Source: Brachybacterium massiliense (GTDB lineage: Bacteria; Actinomycetota; Actinomycetes; Actinomycetales; Dermabacteraceae). From it: DNA of 64,000 nucleotides. Of the stretch, positions 8,859 to 16,933 are shown one piece after another. Within the stretch, counting starts at the first letter, position 1; each line of letters opens with the position of its first letter. The position numbers and the translations under genes are program-made. The stretch is from positions 1,116,001 through 1,180,000 of the forward strand of contig NZ_FXXB01000008.1 of NCBI RefSeq assembly GCF_900184245.1. The letters run 5' to 3'. The notes under the pieces were generated by a model. It ran no database searches. It saw nothing but the letters and a program-made list of their open reading frames with translations, and had not been told where the DNA came from.

Positions 8859-9847
8859 GTGTCGTTCCTTCCCACGAGGCGGCGTTGGATCAGGGAGAGG
8901 ATCAGGGTGATCACCAGCAGCACCACGCCCACGGCGCTGGCGTACCCGAACTCGAAGTAGCCGAAGCCCTGGTCGAAGATCATGAAGGTGAGGGTGTAGG
9001 AGCCGCGGGCGGGACCGCCGCCGGTCATCACGTAGATCATGTCGAAGGCCTGGAAGCTCTTGACCGTCTCCAGCACCAGCACGAAGAACAGCGCGGGCTT
9101 CAGCAGCGGCATGGTGATGTATCGGAAGCGGTGCCAGGCGCCGGCGCCGTCGAGCTCGGCGGCCTCGTAGTAGTCCGTGGGGATCGCGAGCATACCGGCG
9201 AGCAGGATCAGCATGTTGTAGCCGAAGCTCCCCCATGCCGCGACCAGGGCCAGGGCGGGCAGCACCAGGTGCTGGTTCTGCAGCCAGGAGCCCAGCTCGA
9301 GCCCGGCGGTGCTGAGCAGCTCGTCGATCGGCCCGCCGCCGCTGAACAGCCAGACGAAGATGATGCCGGAGATCACCGGCGAGGTCACCACGGGCAGGAA
9401 GAACAGGGAGCGGTAGAAGGACATCCCCCGCATCGTGCGGTTGCACAGCTGCGCCATCAGCAGCGAGAGCACGACGGACAGCGGGATCGCCAGAACCGCG
9501 TAGATGCCCGTCACGCGGAGCGAGTGCCAGAAGACGTCATCCGAGATCAGGCGGGCGAAGTTCTCCGTTCCGACCAGCCGGAACTTGCCCGACAGGGAGA
9601 CATCGCCGAAGCTCAGCAGCACCCCGTACAGCGCCGGCAGGATCCGGAACGCGACGAAGAACGCCACGTACGGGAAGATGAAGGCGTACGCGACGAGCGC
9701 GCCGCGCGAGGTCGCGAGCTCCCTCCACGTGACGGTGCGGGCGACCACCGCTGGGCGTCCGGTGTCGTCGTTCGGCCCTCCGGGTTCGCCGGGACTGCGG
9801 GGATCGCCGGTGGCATCGGGGGTTGCGGGGGCCACGGAAGTGGACAT
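8855..9847 (-). CDS. carbohydrate ABC transporter permease (MalF-type)
   Basis: 330 residues. A polar, Pro/Gly-rich N-terminus of about 45 residues is followed by six predicted membrane helices. The EAA loop (DYYEAAELDGAGAWHRFRYITMPLLKPA) is characteristic of MalF-like CUT1 permeases. It starts 75 bases after the lipoprotein gene and overlaps the next permease, so translation of the two channel subunits is coupled. Confidence 0.9.
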   Translation of the reverse strand: MSTSVAPATPDATGDPRSPGEPGGPNDDTGRPAVVARTVTWRELATSRGALVAYAFIFPYVAFFVAFRILPALYGVLLSFGDVSLSGKFRLVGTENFARLISDDVFWHSLRVTGIYAVLAIPLSVVLSLLMAQLCNRTMRGMSFYRSLFFLPVVTSPVISGIIFVWLFSGGGPIDELLSTAGLELGSWLQNQHLVLPALALVAAWGSFGYNMLILLAGMLAIPTDYYEAAELDGAGAWHRFRYITMPLLKPALFFVLVLETVKSFQAFDMIYVMTGGGPARGSYTLTFMIFDQGFGYFEFGYASAVGVVLLVITLILSLIQRRLVGRNDT

Positions 9848-9922
9848 GCCGCTCCTCTCTGAGCTGTGGTCTGCTCGGCGCCGGGCACGCGGTGCTCACG
9901 TGCCCGGCTCGGATGGGGCGTC

Positions 9923-11194
9923 TCAGCCGCGCTCGAGCAGCTCGTTGACCGCGGATTCCATGGTGTCCAGCGCCGCCTGCGGGTCCTTCCCCTGCAGCAG
10001 CACGGCCTGGATCTCGGGCTTCATCACGTCGATGATCTCCCTGGCCTGGGGATGGATGATCCCGGCGTTGACCACGTCGAGGTACTGCTCGAACTCGGAG
10101 ACCTGCTCATCATCGTCGTGGACGCCGGTGACATCGGTGCGCGGCGGGTAGTACGTGAAGTCCGAAGCCACGAACTCGATGAAGTCCGGTTCGGTGAGGT
10201 GATGGACCCATGCGGCCGCCGCCTCCGGCGACTCGGTGGTGTTGAAGATCGACAGCGCACCGACGGAGCCGATGGCGACCTGCTCCTTGTGCGTCAGCGG
10301 CGGCAGCACGGTCAGCGGGTCCTTGAGGATCTGGCGCACCTGGCCGATGTTCGAACCCATGCTGTACACGACCTTGCCCTGCGCCATGTCAGTCTGCTCG
10401 AAGGGCAGGGTGACGCTGATCGGCTCCTTCGGTGCCCAGCCGTTGTCCACGATCTCCTTGATGAACTCGAGTGCCTCGAGTCCTTCCGCGGTGTTGAACG
10501 CCGCAGTGCTCAGGTCATCGCTGAGCACGTTGCCGCCCGCCTGCCACAGGTACATGTAGTAGCTGTGGTTCAAGGTGCCGTCGCCGTGGTACTCGAGCAG
10601 GAAGTAATCCTTCTCCTTCGCCGCTTCACCGACGGCACGCAGCTCGTCCCAGGTGGTGGGCCCCTCCATGCCGAGCTCGTCGAGGATCTTCTGGTTGGCG
10701 AAGGTCTGCGAGGCCTGCATGAGCACGGGGGCCGCGTACAGAGTGTCCTCGTAGGTCATCGCCTCGAGGGAGGCGGGGACGAAGGCGCTGTCCCAGTCCT
10801 CGCGCAGGTCGTCGAGGCTGACCAGCAGGTCCTCCTCGGCGAAGCGTGGCACGAAGTCGGGGTTGAAGTAGACGACGTCCGGAGCGTTCCCGCCGCTGAT
10901 GGCGGTGGTCAGCTGCTCCTCGCGGTTCGCCCAGGGCTGCTGGACGACCTCGACCTCGACGTTGGGGTACTTCTCCTTGAACGACTCGACGAACGGGGCG
11001 TAGGACTCGGCGCTCGCGGTCTCTGCCAGCGGGTAGATCCACATGACGATCGAGCCGCTGAGCTCCTCGGAGCTCTCCGGCGGGGCCTCGGCGGTATCAC
11101 CGCCGCCGCTCCCGCCGCAGGCGGCGAGTCCGAGCGCGGCGGCACTGACGGCACCGGCACCGAGGGCACTGCGGCGCGAGATTCTGTCGACCAT
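9923..11194 (-). CDS. extracellular sugar-binding lipoprotein (ABC transporter, family 1)
   Basis: 423 residues. The N-terminus has an Arg-Arg pair (ISRRSALGAG) and a lipobox LAAC with Cys26, so it is probably a Tat-exported lipoprotein anchored on the membrane. The mature part has the family 1 solute-binding pattern (FKEKYPNVEVEVVQQPW, GNAPDVVYFNPDF, AAAAWVHHLTEPDF). It should deliver an oligosaccharide or monosaccharide to the two permeases encoded just downstream. First gene of an operon with a clear promoter and candidate LacI operator. Confidence 0.9.
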   Translation of the reverse strand: MVDRISRRSALGAGAVSAAALGLAACGGSGGGDTAEAPPESSEELSGSIVMWIYPLAETASAESYAPFVESFKEKYPNVEVEVVQQPWANREEQLTTAISGGNAPDVVYFNPDFVPRFAEEDLLVSLDDLREDWDSAFVPASLEAMTYEDTLYAAPVLMQASQTFANQKILDELGMEGPTTWDELRAVGEAAKEKDYFLLEYHGDGTLNHSYYMYLWQAGGNVLSDDLSTAAFNTAEGLEALEFIKEIVDNGWAPKEPISVTLPFEQTDMAQGKVVYSMGSNIGQVRQILKDPLTVLPPLTHKEQVAIGSVGALSIFNTTESPEAAAAWVHHLTEPDFIEFVASDFTYYPPRTDVTGVHDDDEQVSEFEQYLDVVNAGIIHPQAREIIDVMKPEIQAVLLQGKDPQAALDTMESAVNELLERG

Positions 11195-11310
11195 GTCTCC
11201 TCCTTGAAACAGGTGGGTCGCCGACGGGGGTCGGCGGGGGTCCCGGGTCGTGCGGCCAGTGGTGGCCGTCGTTGTGCAGCTGCGCTGCGGGCACCGGGCC
11301 CGAGCACGAC

Positions 11311-11326
11311 GGCAAACGATTTCTAT
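11311..11326. promoter_or_regulatory. candidate LacI-family operator, copy 3
   Basis: GGCAAACGATTTCTAT on the plus strand matches the motif shared with 1656-1671 and 13837-13852. Relative to the minus-strand sugar transporter operon it lies directly after the -10 hexamer, the same geometry as at the other two sites. Confidence 0.55.
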
Positions 11327-11355
11327 ACGCTAGCCCGCCATGTGACCCAGGTCAA
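11327..11355 (-). promoter_or_regulatory. promoter for the sugar transporter operon
   Basis: Read on the minus strand: TTGACC (11355-11350), a 17-bp spacer, and TAGCGT (11332-11327). The transcription start would fall about 125 bases before the lipoprotein ATG at 11194. The -35 box sits inside the loop of the inverted repeat at 11342-11370. Confidence 0.5.
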
Positions 11356-11370
11356 CATCCGGTGGGTCAC
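11342..11370 (-). terminator. inverted repeat after the enolase-superfamily gene (terminator or operator)
   Basis: GTGACCCA (11342-11349) and TGGGTCAC (11363-11370) are perfect arms with a 13-base loop. It begins 7 bases beyond the stop of the 11378-12712 gene, so it can serve as its terminator. Because the loop contains the -35 box of the next operon, an operator role is also possible. Confidence 0.4.
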
Positions 11371-11377
11371 GAGAGGA

Positions 11378-12712
11378 TCAAGCCCGGTGCGGGAGGGCCG
11401 TCAGGCCGAGTCCTCCCGGGTGCCAGGCCACGTGACCGTCCTGCACGATGACGGCCTCGGGCCGCCTCGCGGCCAGCTCGGCGTTGGCCCCCGGGGCGTA
11501 TTGGCGGCTGTTGTACTCGACCCCTGGCCAGGAGACCGGCAGCACCGCGGCGAGGCCGAGGGAGTGCTCGAGGGCGAGGTCCACCGCGGTGAGGTCCTGG
11601 ATGGCGACGCGGAGACCGGCGGTGCTCGCGAGCGCCTGGGTGATCATCGCGTGGCTCTGCCCCTTGGCCGCCTTGACCACGACGCCGGACCATCCCTGCT
11701 CCGCGAGCGTGGCCAGCTGGGACAGCCTGCTGTATCCCTCGTCGAGCAGCACCGGGATCCGGGCGGACACCCTGCGCAGCTGATCCGGATCCGGCTCCTC
11801 GTCCCGCGGGATCGGCTGCTCGAGATAGTCGATCGCGCTCAGCACCTCCGGCCCCTCGCGCGCGAGCGCATCGAGCAGCCCGGAGAGCGCGGGCAGGGCG
11901 TAGGACTCGTTGGGGTCGAGGGAGAGTCGCAGGTCAGGGCGCAGCGGGGCGGCGAGGCGGTGCACGGCGCGCAGGTGCTCGAGGTCCGCCCGGGCATCGC
12001 CGGTGAGCTTGAGCTTCAGATGGTGCACCCCGTCGGCCCGGATCCAGTCCTCGAGATCGCGCACTCCGGAGCCCGCCGCACCCGCCGCGAGCGGGTCCCC
12101 GACGCCGAGAGCGTGCTGCACCGGCAGCGCGCGGCGAGGCCGGCGCAGAGTGTCTGCGGGGTAGAGCCCCACCCCGAGCGCTCCGTGGCGGCTGAGGTCC
12201 TCGCGCAAGTGCTCCTTCGTGTACATCGAGGTCAGCGGGATCTCGGCGGCCCGGGACCAGGCGTCGTGGAGGGCGTTGTCGACCGGCCCGAGGGCGAGCA
12301 GCCCAGCCAGGCGCGGCATGCTCTCGATGCCGGCGCTGCGGGCTGCTTCCGCGAGCGTCGCGTCGAGCTGCTCGTACAGCGGGTGCCAGAGCACGAAGGG
12401 ATCGCCGAACCCCGGCGTCGCCGAGCGTGCGGCGAGCTCGCTCACCAGGTCCCGCAGCACCTGGTCTCGTGCGCCCAGTTCGATCCCGGAGCGGGGCCAG
12501 GACCAGGGGACCGAGAGGATCCCCGCCCCCACCCCCGTGGCGGTGCGCCCGCTCCTCGAGACGACCTCCAGGTGCACGGTGACCGCGGTGAAGTGGGTCA
12601 TCGGGCGGCCACTGATCACGAAGGGCGGCTCGAGCTCGACGTCCCGGAAGCGGACCTCCGCCTCCGTCACCCGGATGTCGCTGCTGCGCCCCTGCGGGGC
12701 CTGCTCGTCCAT
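11378..12712 (-). CDS. enolase-superfamily enzyme (mandelate racemase/muconate lactonizing type)
   Basis: About 444 residues from ATG 12712, which is preceded by GGAGGAG; a GTG at 12739 is an alternative. A capping domain is followed by a barrel with KLKLTGD (Lys-x-Lys base), LDPNE, YLEQPIP and LLDEGY (the three acidic metal ligands in order), and VVKAAKG (second Lys). This layout is that of the muconate lactonizing subgroup with acid/base Lys residues. Such enzymes abstract a proton next to a carboxylate, for example in dehydration, racemisation or cycloisomerisation. Next to a LacI repressor and saccharide genes, a sugar-acid substrate is likely. It is probably cotranscribed with the repressor (31-base gap). 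Confidence 0.75.
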   Translation of the reverse strand: MDEQAPQGRSSDIRVTEAEVRFRDVELEPPFVISGRPMTHFTAVTVHLEVVSRSGRTATGVGAGILSVPWSWPRSGIELGARDQVLRDLVSELAARSATPGFGDPFVLWHPLYEQLDATLAEAARSAGIESMPRLAGLLALGPVDNALHDAWSRAAEIPLTSMYTKEHLREDLSRHGALGVGLYPADTLRRPRRALPVQHALGVGDPLAAGAAGSGVRDLEDWIRADGVHHLKLKLTGDARADLEHLRAVHRLAAPLRPDLRLSLDPNESYALPALSGLLDALAREGPEVLSAIDYLEQPIPRDEEPDPDQLRRVSARIPVLLDEGYSRLSQLATLAEQGWSGVVVKAAKGQSHAMITQALASTAGLRVAIQDLTAVDLALEHSLGLAAVLPVSWPGVEYNSRQYAPGANAELAARRPEAVIVQDGHVAWHPGGLGLTALPHRA

Positions 12713-12743
12713 CGCTCCTCCTCCGATCCCGCTGTGCACGCGC

Positions 12744-13766
12744 TCAGGAGCTGCGGGCGGGCCCGGTCGATTCGCGCACCACCAGCTCGACGCCGAGGCG
12801 GCGCTCGATGGCGGCCTCGCCGTCGGCGGCGTGCGGGCGCATCGCGAGATCCAGGGCGCCCATCCCCATCTCCCGCAGCGGCAGGCGCACGGTGGTCAGC
12901 GAGGGCGAGAGGTCACGGGAGACGGCGATATCGTTGAAGCCGGCCACGGAGACGTCCCCGGGCACGCTGCGGCCGTGGTCGCGCAACTGGGCGAGTGCCC
13001 CCATGGCCATCTGGTCGGCGGAGCCGATCAGGGCGGTGAGACCGGGATGGTCGCGCAGCAGTGCGCCGGCGGCGTGGTAGCCCTCGTCTCGGTTCGGCGG
13101 GCCGTGGTGGACGATGAGTCGTGCCCCGACCTCGTCGAACGCCTCCTTCAGCCCCTCGTAGCGCTCCCGGCTGGAGCTCAGCGCCTCCGGCCCCGAGATC
13201 AGGGCGACCTCACGGTGGCCGAGTCCGGCGAGATAGCGGCCGAGCAGTCGGCCGCCTCCACGGTTGTCCACCAGGACCCGATCCATTTCGACCACGGGGG
13301 TGCCGATGCCCACCACGTGCCCGCCCGCGGCGCGGAAGGACGTCACGCGGGTCGCGATCCCCTTGCGGTACTCCTCGTCGCTGAGCCCCGACCCGGCGAT
13401 GATCACGGAGTGCGCACGATGGGCCTGCAGCATCCGGAAGTACCCCAGCTCGCGCTCCGGATCTCGCTCCGTGTGACAGATGGTGACCAGCAGGTTCTGC
13501 GCTGTGGCGCGTTCGTGGATCCCGTTGACGATCTCGGAGAAGTACGGGTCGCCCACGTCGCCCACGAGCACCCCGATGGTCCCGGTGTTGCCGCGCAGCA
13601 GCCCCTGCGCCTGGGCGTTGGGGACGTAGTCGAGCTCCTTCGCGGCGGCCAGAACGCGTTCTCTCAGCTCGTCGACCACCGGGTACGTGCTCCCCGAGAG
13701 CACGCGGGAGGCCGTCGGAACGGAGACACCGGCGCGCTGTGCCACGACTTTGAGGGTCACTGCCAT
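12744..13766 (-). CDS. LacI-family transcriptional repressor
   Basis: 340 residues from ATG 13766. The N-terminal helix-turn-helix reads TLKVVAQRAGVSVPTASRVL, with the hinge helix near LDYVPNAQAQGL. The rest is a periplasmic-binding-protein-like effector domain (TIGVLVGDVGDPYFSEIVNGI, GDVSVAGFNDIAVS). Longer upstream extensions of this frame run into the divergent promoter and are not needed. The gene is divergent from the 13885 operon and lies between the transporter and catabolic operons. It is the obvious candidate regulator of the three LacI-like sites in the window; the inducer is probably a pathway sugar. Confidence 0.9.
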   Translation of the reverse strand: MAVTLKVVAQRAGVSVPTASRVLSGSTYPVVDELRERVLAAAKELDYVPNAQAQGLLRGNTGTIGVLVGDVGDPYFSEIVNGIHERATAQNLLVTICHTERDPERELGYFRMLQAHRAHSVIIAGSGLSDEEYRKGIATRVTSFRAAGGHVVGIGTPVVEMDRVLVDNRGGGRLLGRYLAGLGHREVALISGPEALSSSRERYEGLKEAFDEVGARLIVHHGPPNRDEGYHAAGALLRDHPGLTALIGSADQMAMGALAQLRDHGRSVPGDVSVAGFNDIAVSRDLSPSLTTVRLPLREMGMGALDLAMRPHAADGEAAIERRLGVELVVRESTGPARSS

Positions 13767-13796
13767 GGCCGGAGGATACCCGGGACGCCCGCAGCC

Positions 13797-13825
13797 TTGA
13801 CGGCGGAACGGGTGCGGCATACAGT
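13797..13825 (+). promoter_or_regulatory. promoter for the 13885-17952 operon
   Basis: TTGACG (13797-13802), a 17-bp spacer and TACAGT (13820-13825). The predicted start site is near 13832, just before the operator-like sequence at 13837. Confidence 0.6.
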
Positions 13826-13836
13826 CCCACCTACGG

Positions 13837-13852
13837 GGAAACCCTTTTCTCA
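13837..13852. promoter_or_regulatory. candidate LacI-family operator, copy 2
   Basis: GGAAACCCTTTTCTCA lies between the start site and the GTG at 13885. It is also 71 bases upstream of the lacI-type gene, so it may serve both the operon and autoregulation. Confidence 0.55.
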
Positions 13853-13884
13853 CCCCGTTCACACCCCCGACGTGAGGACGATCA

Positions 13885-14943
13885 GTGTCGACCGCGATCA
13901 CAGCCAGCGCTGCCCCCCTGACCGCCCCGGCCGATGAGCAGGCCCTGGACGAGCTCCTCTCCCGGCCGCTGCCCGGCGTGGGCCAGGCTCTCGACGCGCT
14001 CGGAGGGGACATCGTGCTGCTCGGGGCCGGGGGCAAGATCGGCCCCACGATGTCCCTGATGGCGCGTCGCGCGCTGGACGAGGTGGGCTCCTCCGCCCGG
14101 GTCATCGCGGTCTCGCGCTTCTCTGACCCCGCCTCACGGGAGCTGCTCGAACAGGCCGGGGTGGTCGTCCATCCCGCGGACCTCTCACGCTCCGAGTCCT
14201 ACGCAGAGCTGCCGGATGCCGCCGGTATGTTCTACCTGGCGGCGATGAAGTTCGGCACCACCGGTCAGGAGCATCAGACCTGGTGGTCCAATGCGGCAAT
14301 GCCCGCCCTCGTGGCCGACAGGTACCGCGGTGTGCCGTCGGTCGTCTACTCCACCGGGAACGTCTACCCGCTGTCCCCGCTCACCCGGGGAGGCTCCACA
14401 GAGCAGGATGAACCGGCGCCCGTCGGCGAGTACGCGCAGTCCTGCCTGGCCCGCGAGCGCCTGTTCAGCTACGCGTCCCACACCTGGGGCACGCCCGTGT
14501 CGATCTTCCGGCTGAACTATGCCTGCGAGCTGCGCTACGGCGTGATCGCCGACATCGCCGAGAAGATCGCGGCCGGCCAGCCGGTCGATGTCACGATGCC
14601 GGCGGTCAACGTCGCCTGGCAGGGGGACATCAACGCCTGGGCGCTGCGGTCGATCGAGCTGGCCTCCGCTCCCCCGCGGCTGCTCAACGCCACGGGCCCC
14701 GAGACGGTCTCGGTGCGGCGCCTGGCGCACTGGCTCGGCGAGGAGATGGGGATCGAGCCGGTGATAGTCGGCGAGGAGTCCGCCGACGCCCTGCTGAGCG
14801 ACTCCTCCGAGATCCATGAGCTGTACGGCTATCCGTCGGTGCCGCTGCGCCGCCTGGTGCGCTGGGTGGGTGGCTGGGTCGCACGAGGTGGGCGTCAGCT
14901 CGGCAAGGCGACCAAGTTCCAGCAGCGGGAGGGGAAGTTCTGA
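13885..14943 (+). CDS. NAD(P)-dependent epimerase/dehydratase-like protein
   Basis: 352 residues from GTG 13885. A Rossmann nucleotide-binding loop, IVLLGAGGKIGPTMS, lies near residues 44-58, followed by an extended-SDR pattern: YLAAMKFGTTG, VVYSTGNVYPLS and LLNATGPETVSVRRLA. The usual YxxxK catalytic pair is not obvious; the corresponding stretch reads EYAQSCLARERL, with Tyr but Arg where Lys is usual. It may therefore be an atypical SDR. It heads a four-gene operon in which stops and starts overlap (TGATG at 14941). Confidence 0.7.
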   Translation: MSTAITASAAPLTAPADEQALDELLSRPLPGVGQALDALGGDIVLLGAGGKIGPTMSLMARRALDEVGSSARVIAVSRFSDPASRELLEQAGVVVHPADLSRSESYAELPDAAGMFYLAAMKFGTTGQEHQTWWSNAAMPALVADRYRGVPSVVYSTGNVYPLSPLTRGGSTEQDEPAPVGEYAQSCLARERLFSYASHTWGTPVSIFRLNYACELRYGVIADIAEKIAAGQPVDVTMPAVNVAWQGDINAWALRSIELASAPPRLLNATGPETVSVRRLAHWLGEEMGIEPVIVGEESADALLSDSSEIHELYGYPSVPLRRLVRWVGGWVARGGRQLGKATKFQQREGKF

Positions 14944-16094
14944 TGACCGATCTCGAGGATCGCGCCACCCGGCCGCCCGCGTCGTCGCACCCCGCCGCAG
15001 CTCCGGCGAGCGCGCCCGCCTCGCTGCACGAGCGGCTGGATGCGGGCGTGGTGGTGCCCGCTCATCCGCTCGCGCTCGATGATTCCTCGCGCCTGGATCC
15101 TGCGGCCCAGCGCGCGCTGACCCGCTACCAGCTGGATGCCGGGGCGCACGGCCTCGCCGTGGGCGTGCACTCCACGCAGTTCGAGCTGCACGACGACCCC
15201 GGCCTGCTGCGCACGGTGTGGGAGCTGGCAGCACGCACGGCCTACGAGCACGCGGCGGCGCCGAGCACCTCGGGCCCAGGGGCCGACGGGACCGCGGCGA
15301 GCGCTCCCCTGCTCATCGCCGGGCTGGTCGGCGACACGGCGCAGGCCGTGCACGAGGCGGAGGTCGCCCGCGACCTCGGGTACCAGGCGGTGCTCATGAG
15401 CCCGTGGGGCATGGCCGATCGCAGCGAGCCGCGGCTGCTCGAGCGCGCCGCCGCCGTGGGCGAGGTGCTGCCCACCATCGGCTTCTACCTGCAGGACAGC
15501 GTGGGCGGGATGCCGCTGTCGCGATCCTTCTGGCGCGCGCTGTTCGATCTCGACTCGGTGGTGGCGGTGAAGACCGCGCCGTTCAACCGGTATCGGACCA
15601 ATGACGTGATGCAGGAGCTGCTGGTCCATGACCGGTGGGACCAGGTGGCGGTGCTCACCGGCAACGACGATGCGATCGTCACCGATCTGCTGACCCCGTA
15701 CCGCCGCAGCGTCGGCGGGGTGCAGCGGCAGGTGCGGGCGCGCGGCGGCCTGCTCGGCCAGTGGGCCGTGGGCACCCGCGCCGCCGTCGACCTCGTGGCG
15801 CGGGCGAACGCCGAGGCGGAGTCCGGGGCGATCACCCCGGACCTCCTCGCCCAGGCTGCCGATCTGGTCGAGATCAACGCCGGGGTGTTCGACGTGCTCC
15901 ACGACTTCGCCGGGTGCGTGCCGGGGATCAACGAGGTGCTCCGCCAGCAGGGCCTGCTGCGCACCACGAGGTGCCTGGGCCCCGATGTCCTCTCCCCCGG
16001 GCAGTCCGAGCTGATCCGCTCGCTCCGGGAGCGCTTCCCGGTGCTGTTCGACGAGGAGTTCATCGCCGAGGGGCTCTCCCGATGGCTGGACTGA
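14943..16094 (+). CDS. dihydrodipicolinate synthase (DapA) family aldolase/lyase
   Basis: 383 residues, longer than DapA (about 290) because of an N-terminal Ala/Pro-rich extension of about 27 residues and an insertion at about 105-118. The Schiff-base Lys is Lys210 in VAVKTAPFNRY and the catalytic Tyr is Tyr182 in IGFYLQDS. Their spacing of 28 is the same as in DapA (Tyr133/Lys161 in E. coli). Family members cleave or form 2-keto acids, including 2-keto-3-deoxy sugar acids. In this operon a sugar-acid aldolase role is more likely than lysine synthesis. The start overlaps the previous stop, which suggests translational coupling. Confidence 0.75.
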   Translation: MTDLEDRATRPPASSHPAAAPASAPASLHERLDAGVVVPAHPLALDDSSRLDPAAQRALTRYQLDAGAHGLAVGVHSTQFELHDDPGLLRTVWELAARTAYEHAAAPSTSGPGADGTAASAPLLIAGLVGDTAQAVHEAEVARDLGYQAVLMSPWGMADRSEPRLLERAAAVGEVLPTIGFYLQDSVGGMPLSRSFWRALFDLDSVVAVKTAPFNRYRTNDVMQELLVHDRWDQVAVLTGNDDAIVTDLLTPYRRSVGGVQRQVRARGGLLGQWAVGTRAAVDLVARANAEAESGAITPDLLAQAADLVEINAGVFDVLHDFAGCVPGINEVLRQQGLLRTTRCLGPDVLSPGQSELIRSLRERFPVLFDEEFIAEGLSRWLD

Positions 16095-16933
16095 TCACCG
16101 AGCTCGTGGGGTGGGGGTCCTCCTCCATGGCGCTGCTGGCGCCGGCGATGGAGGCGGTGCTGGCCCCGTGCGGTGTGCGCTTCCACGATCAGGGCCGCGG
16201 CGGTGAGACCTCCCATCACACCGCCGCCCGCCTCGGGGCGATCCCGCTGGAGGTCTCCGTCGAGGGCGGCCGCCTGCCGAGCGCCGGGACGGTGCGCCTC
16301 GAGCCCACCGCGCTGGATCTGGTCGCGCACTTCCTGCGACCCTTCGCCGGTGAGGTGGCCGGTGTGCCCGCCGTGGTGCACGGCACCGAGGAGGGAATCT
16401 TCCTCACGCGCCTTCGCCCCGGGGATCCGGTCGCCGTCTCCGGGGACCCTTTCGTGCCCTCGAGCGGCAGCGCGCTGCGCGGCACCGATACTCTGCTGTG
16501 GATGGGCAAGAACGATCTGCTGCGCGGGCAGGACGCCGCAGGTGTGGTGGAGCGGATCATCGCCTCCGCCCGTCACCTCGAGCAGGCAGGGGCGCGGGTC
16601 GTGGTGATCGGCCAGTTCGTGAACAACGGCGCGGAGCCTGCCGTGCGGGAGAAGGTGCTCGCCGTGAACGCCGCGTGCCAGGAGCACTTCGGTGCGGCGC
16701 ACCTGGAGGTGCAGGAGTTCCTCACCTCGGCCGCTCTCGCGGAGCGCACAGGCATCCCGCCCACCCCGGCCGATCTGCGAGCCCGCGCCGACGGCGAGAA
16801 GCCGCCGTCGCTCTCCACCGATCCGGGACACTTCAACCAGCTCGGCAACGTCGCGATCGCCGGCCATCTTCGTGCCGGCCTGCAGGGTCTCGGCCTGCTC
16901 GAGAACCCCGGCCCCGAGAGGAAGACCTCATGA
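16082..16933 (+). CDS. SGNH-family hydrolase (cytoplasmic, esterase-like)
   Basis: 283 residues from ATG 16082, 13 bases inside the end of the DapA-like gene. Block I is GWGSSSM with the nucleophile probably Ser13, block III is WMGKND, and block V is DPGHFNQLGN (Asp and His of the triad). There is no signal peptide, so it probably acts in the cytoplasm. It sits between an aldolase-like gene and a dehydrogenase gene, so deacylation of an imported sugar or intermediate is a reasonable guess. Confidence 0.65.
   Translation: MAGLITELVGWGSSSMALLAPAMEAVLAPCGVRFHDQGRGGETSHHTAARLGAIPLEVSVEGGRLPSAGTVRLEPTALDLVAHFLRPFAGEVAGVPAVVHGTEEGIFLTRLRPGDPVAVSGDPFVPSSGSALRGTDTLLWMGKNDLLRGQDAAGVVERIIASARHLEQAGARVVVIGQFVNNGAEPAVREKVLAVNAACQEHFGAAHLEVQEFLTSAALAERTGIPPTPADLRARADGEKPPSLSTDPGHFNQLGNVAIAGHLRAGLQGLGLLENPGPERKTS

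Noticed and set aside
9866-12937. Open frame of 1023 codons on the plus strand
   Set aside because: It lies opposite the binding-protein and enolase-superfamily genes, has Arg/Gly/Val/His-rich low-complexity sequence and no family features. Such long antisense frames are common in high-GC DNA.
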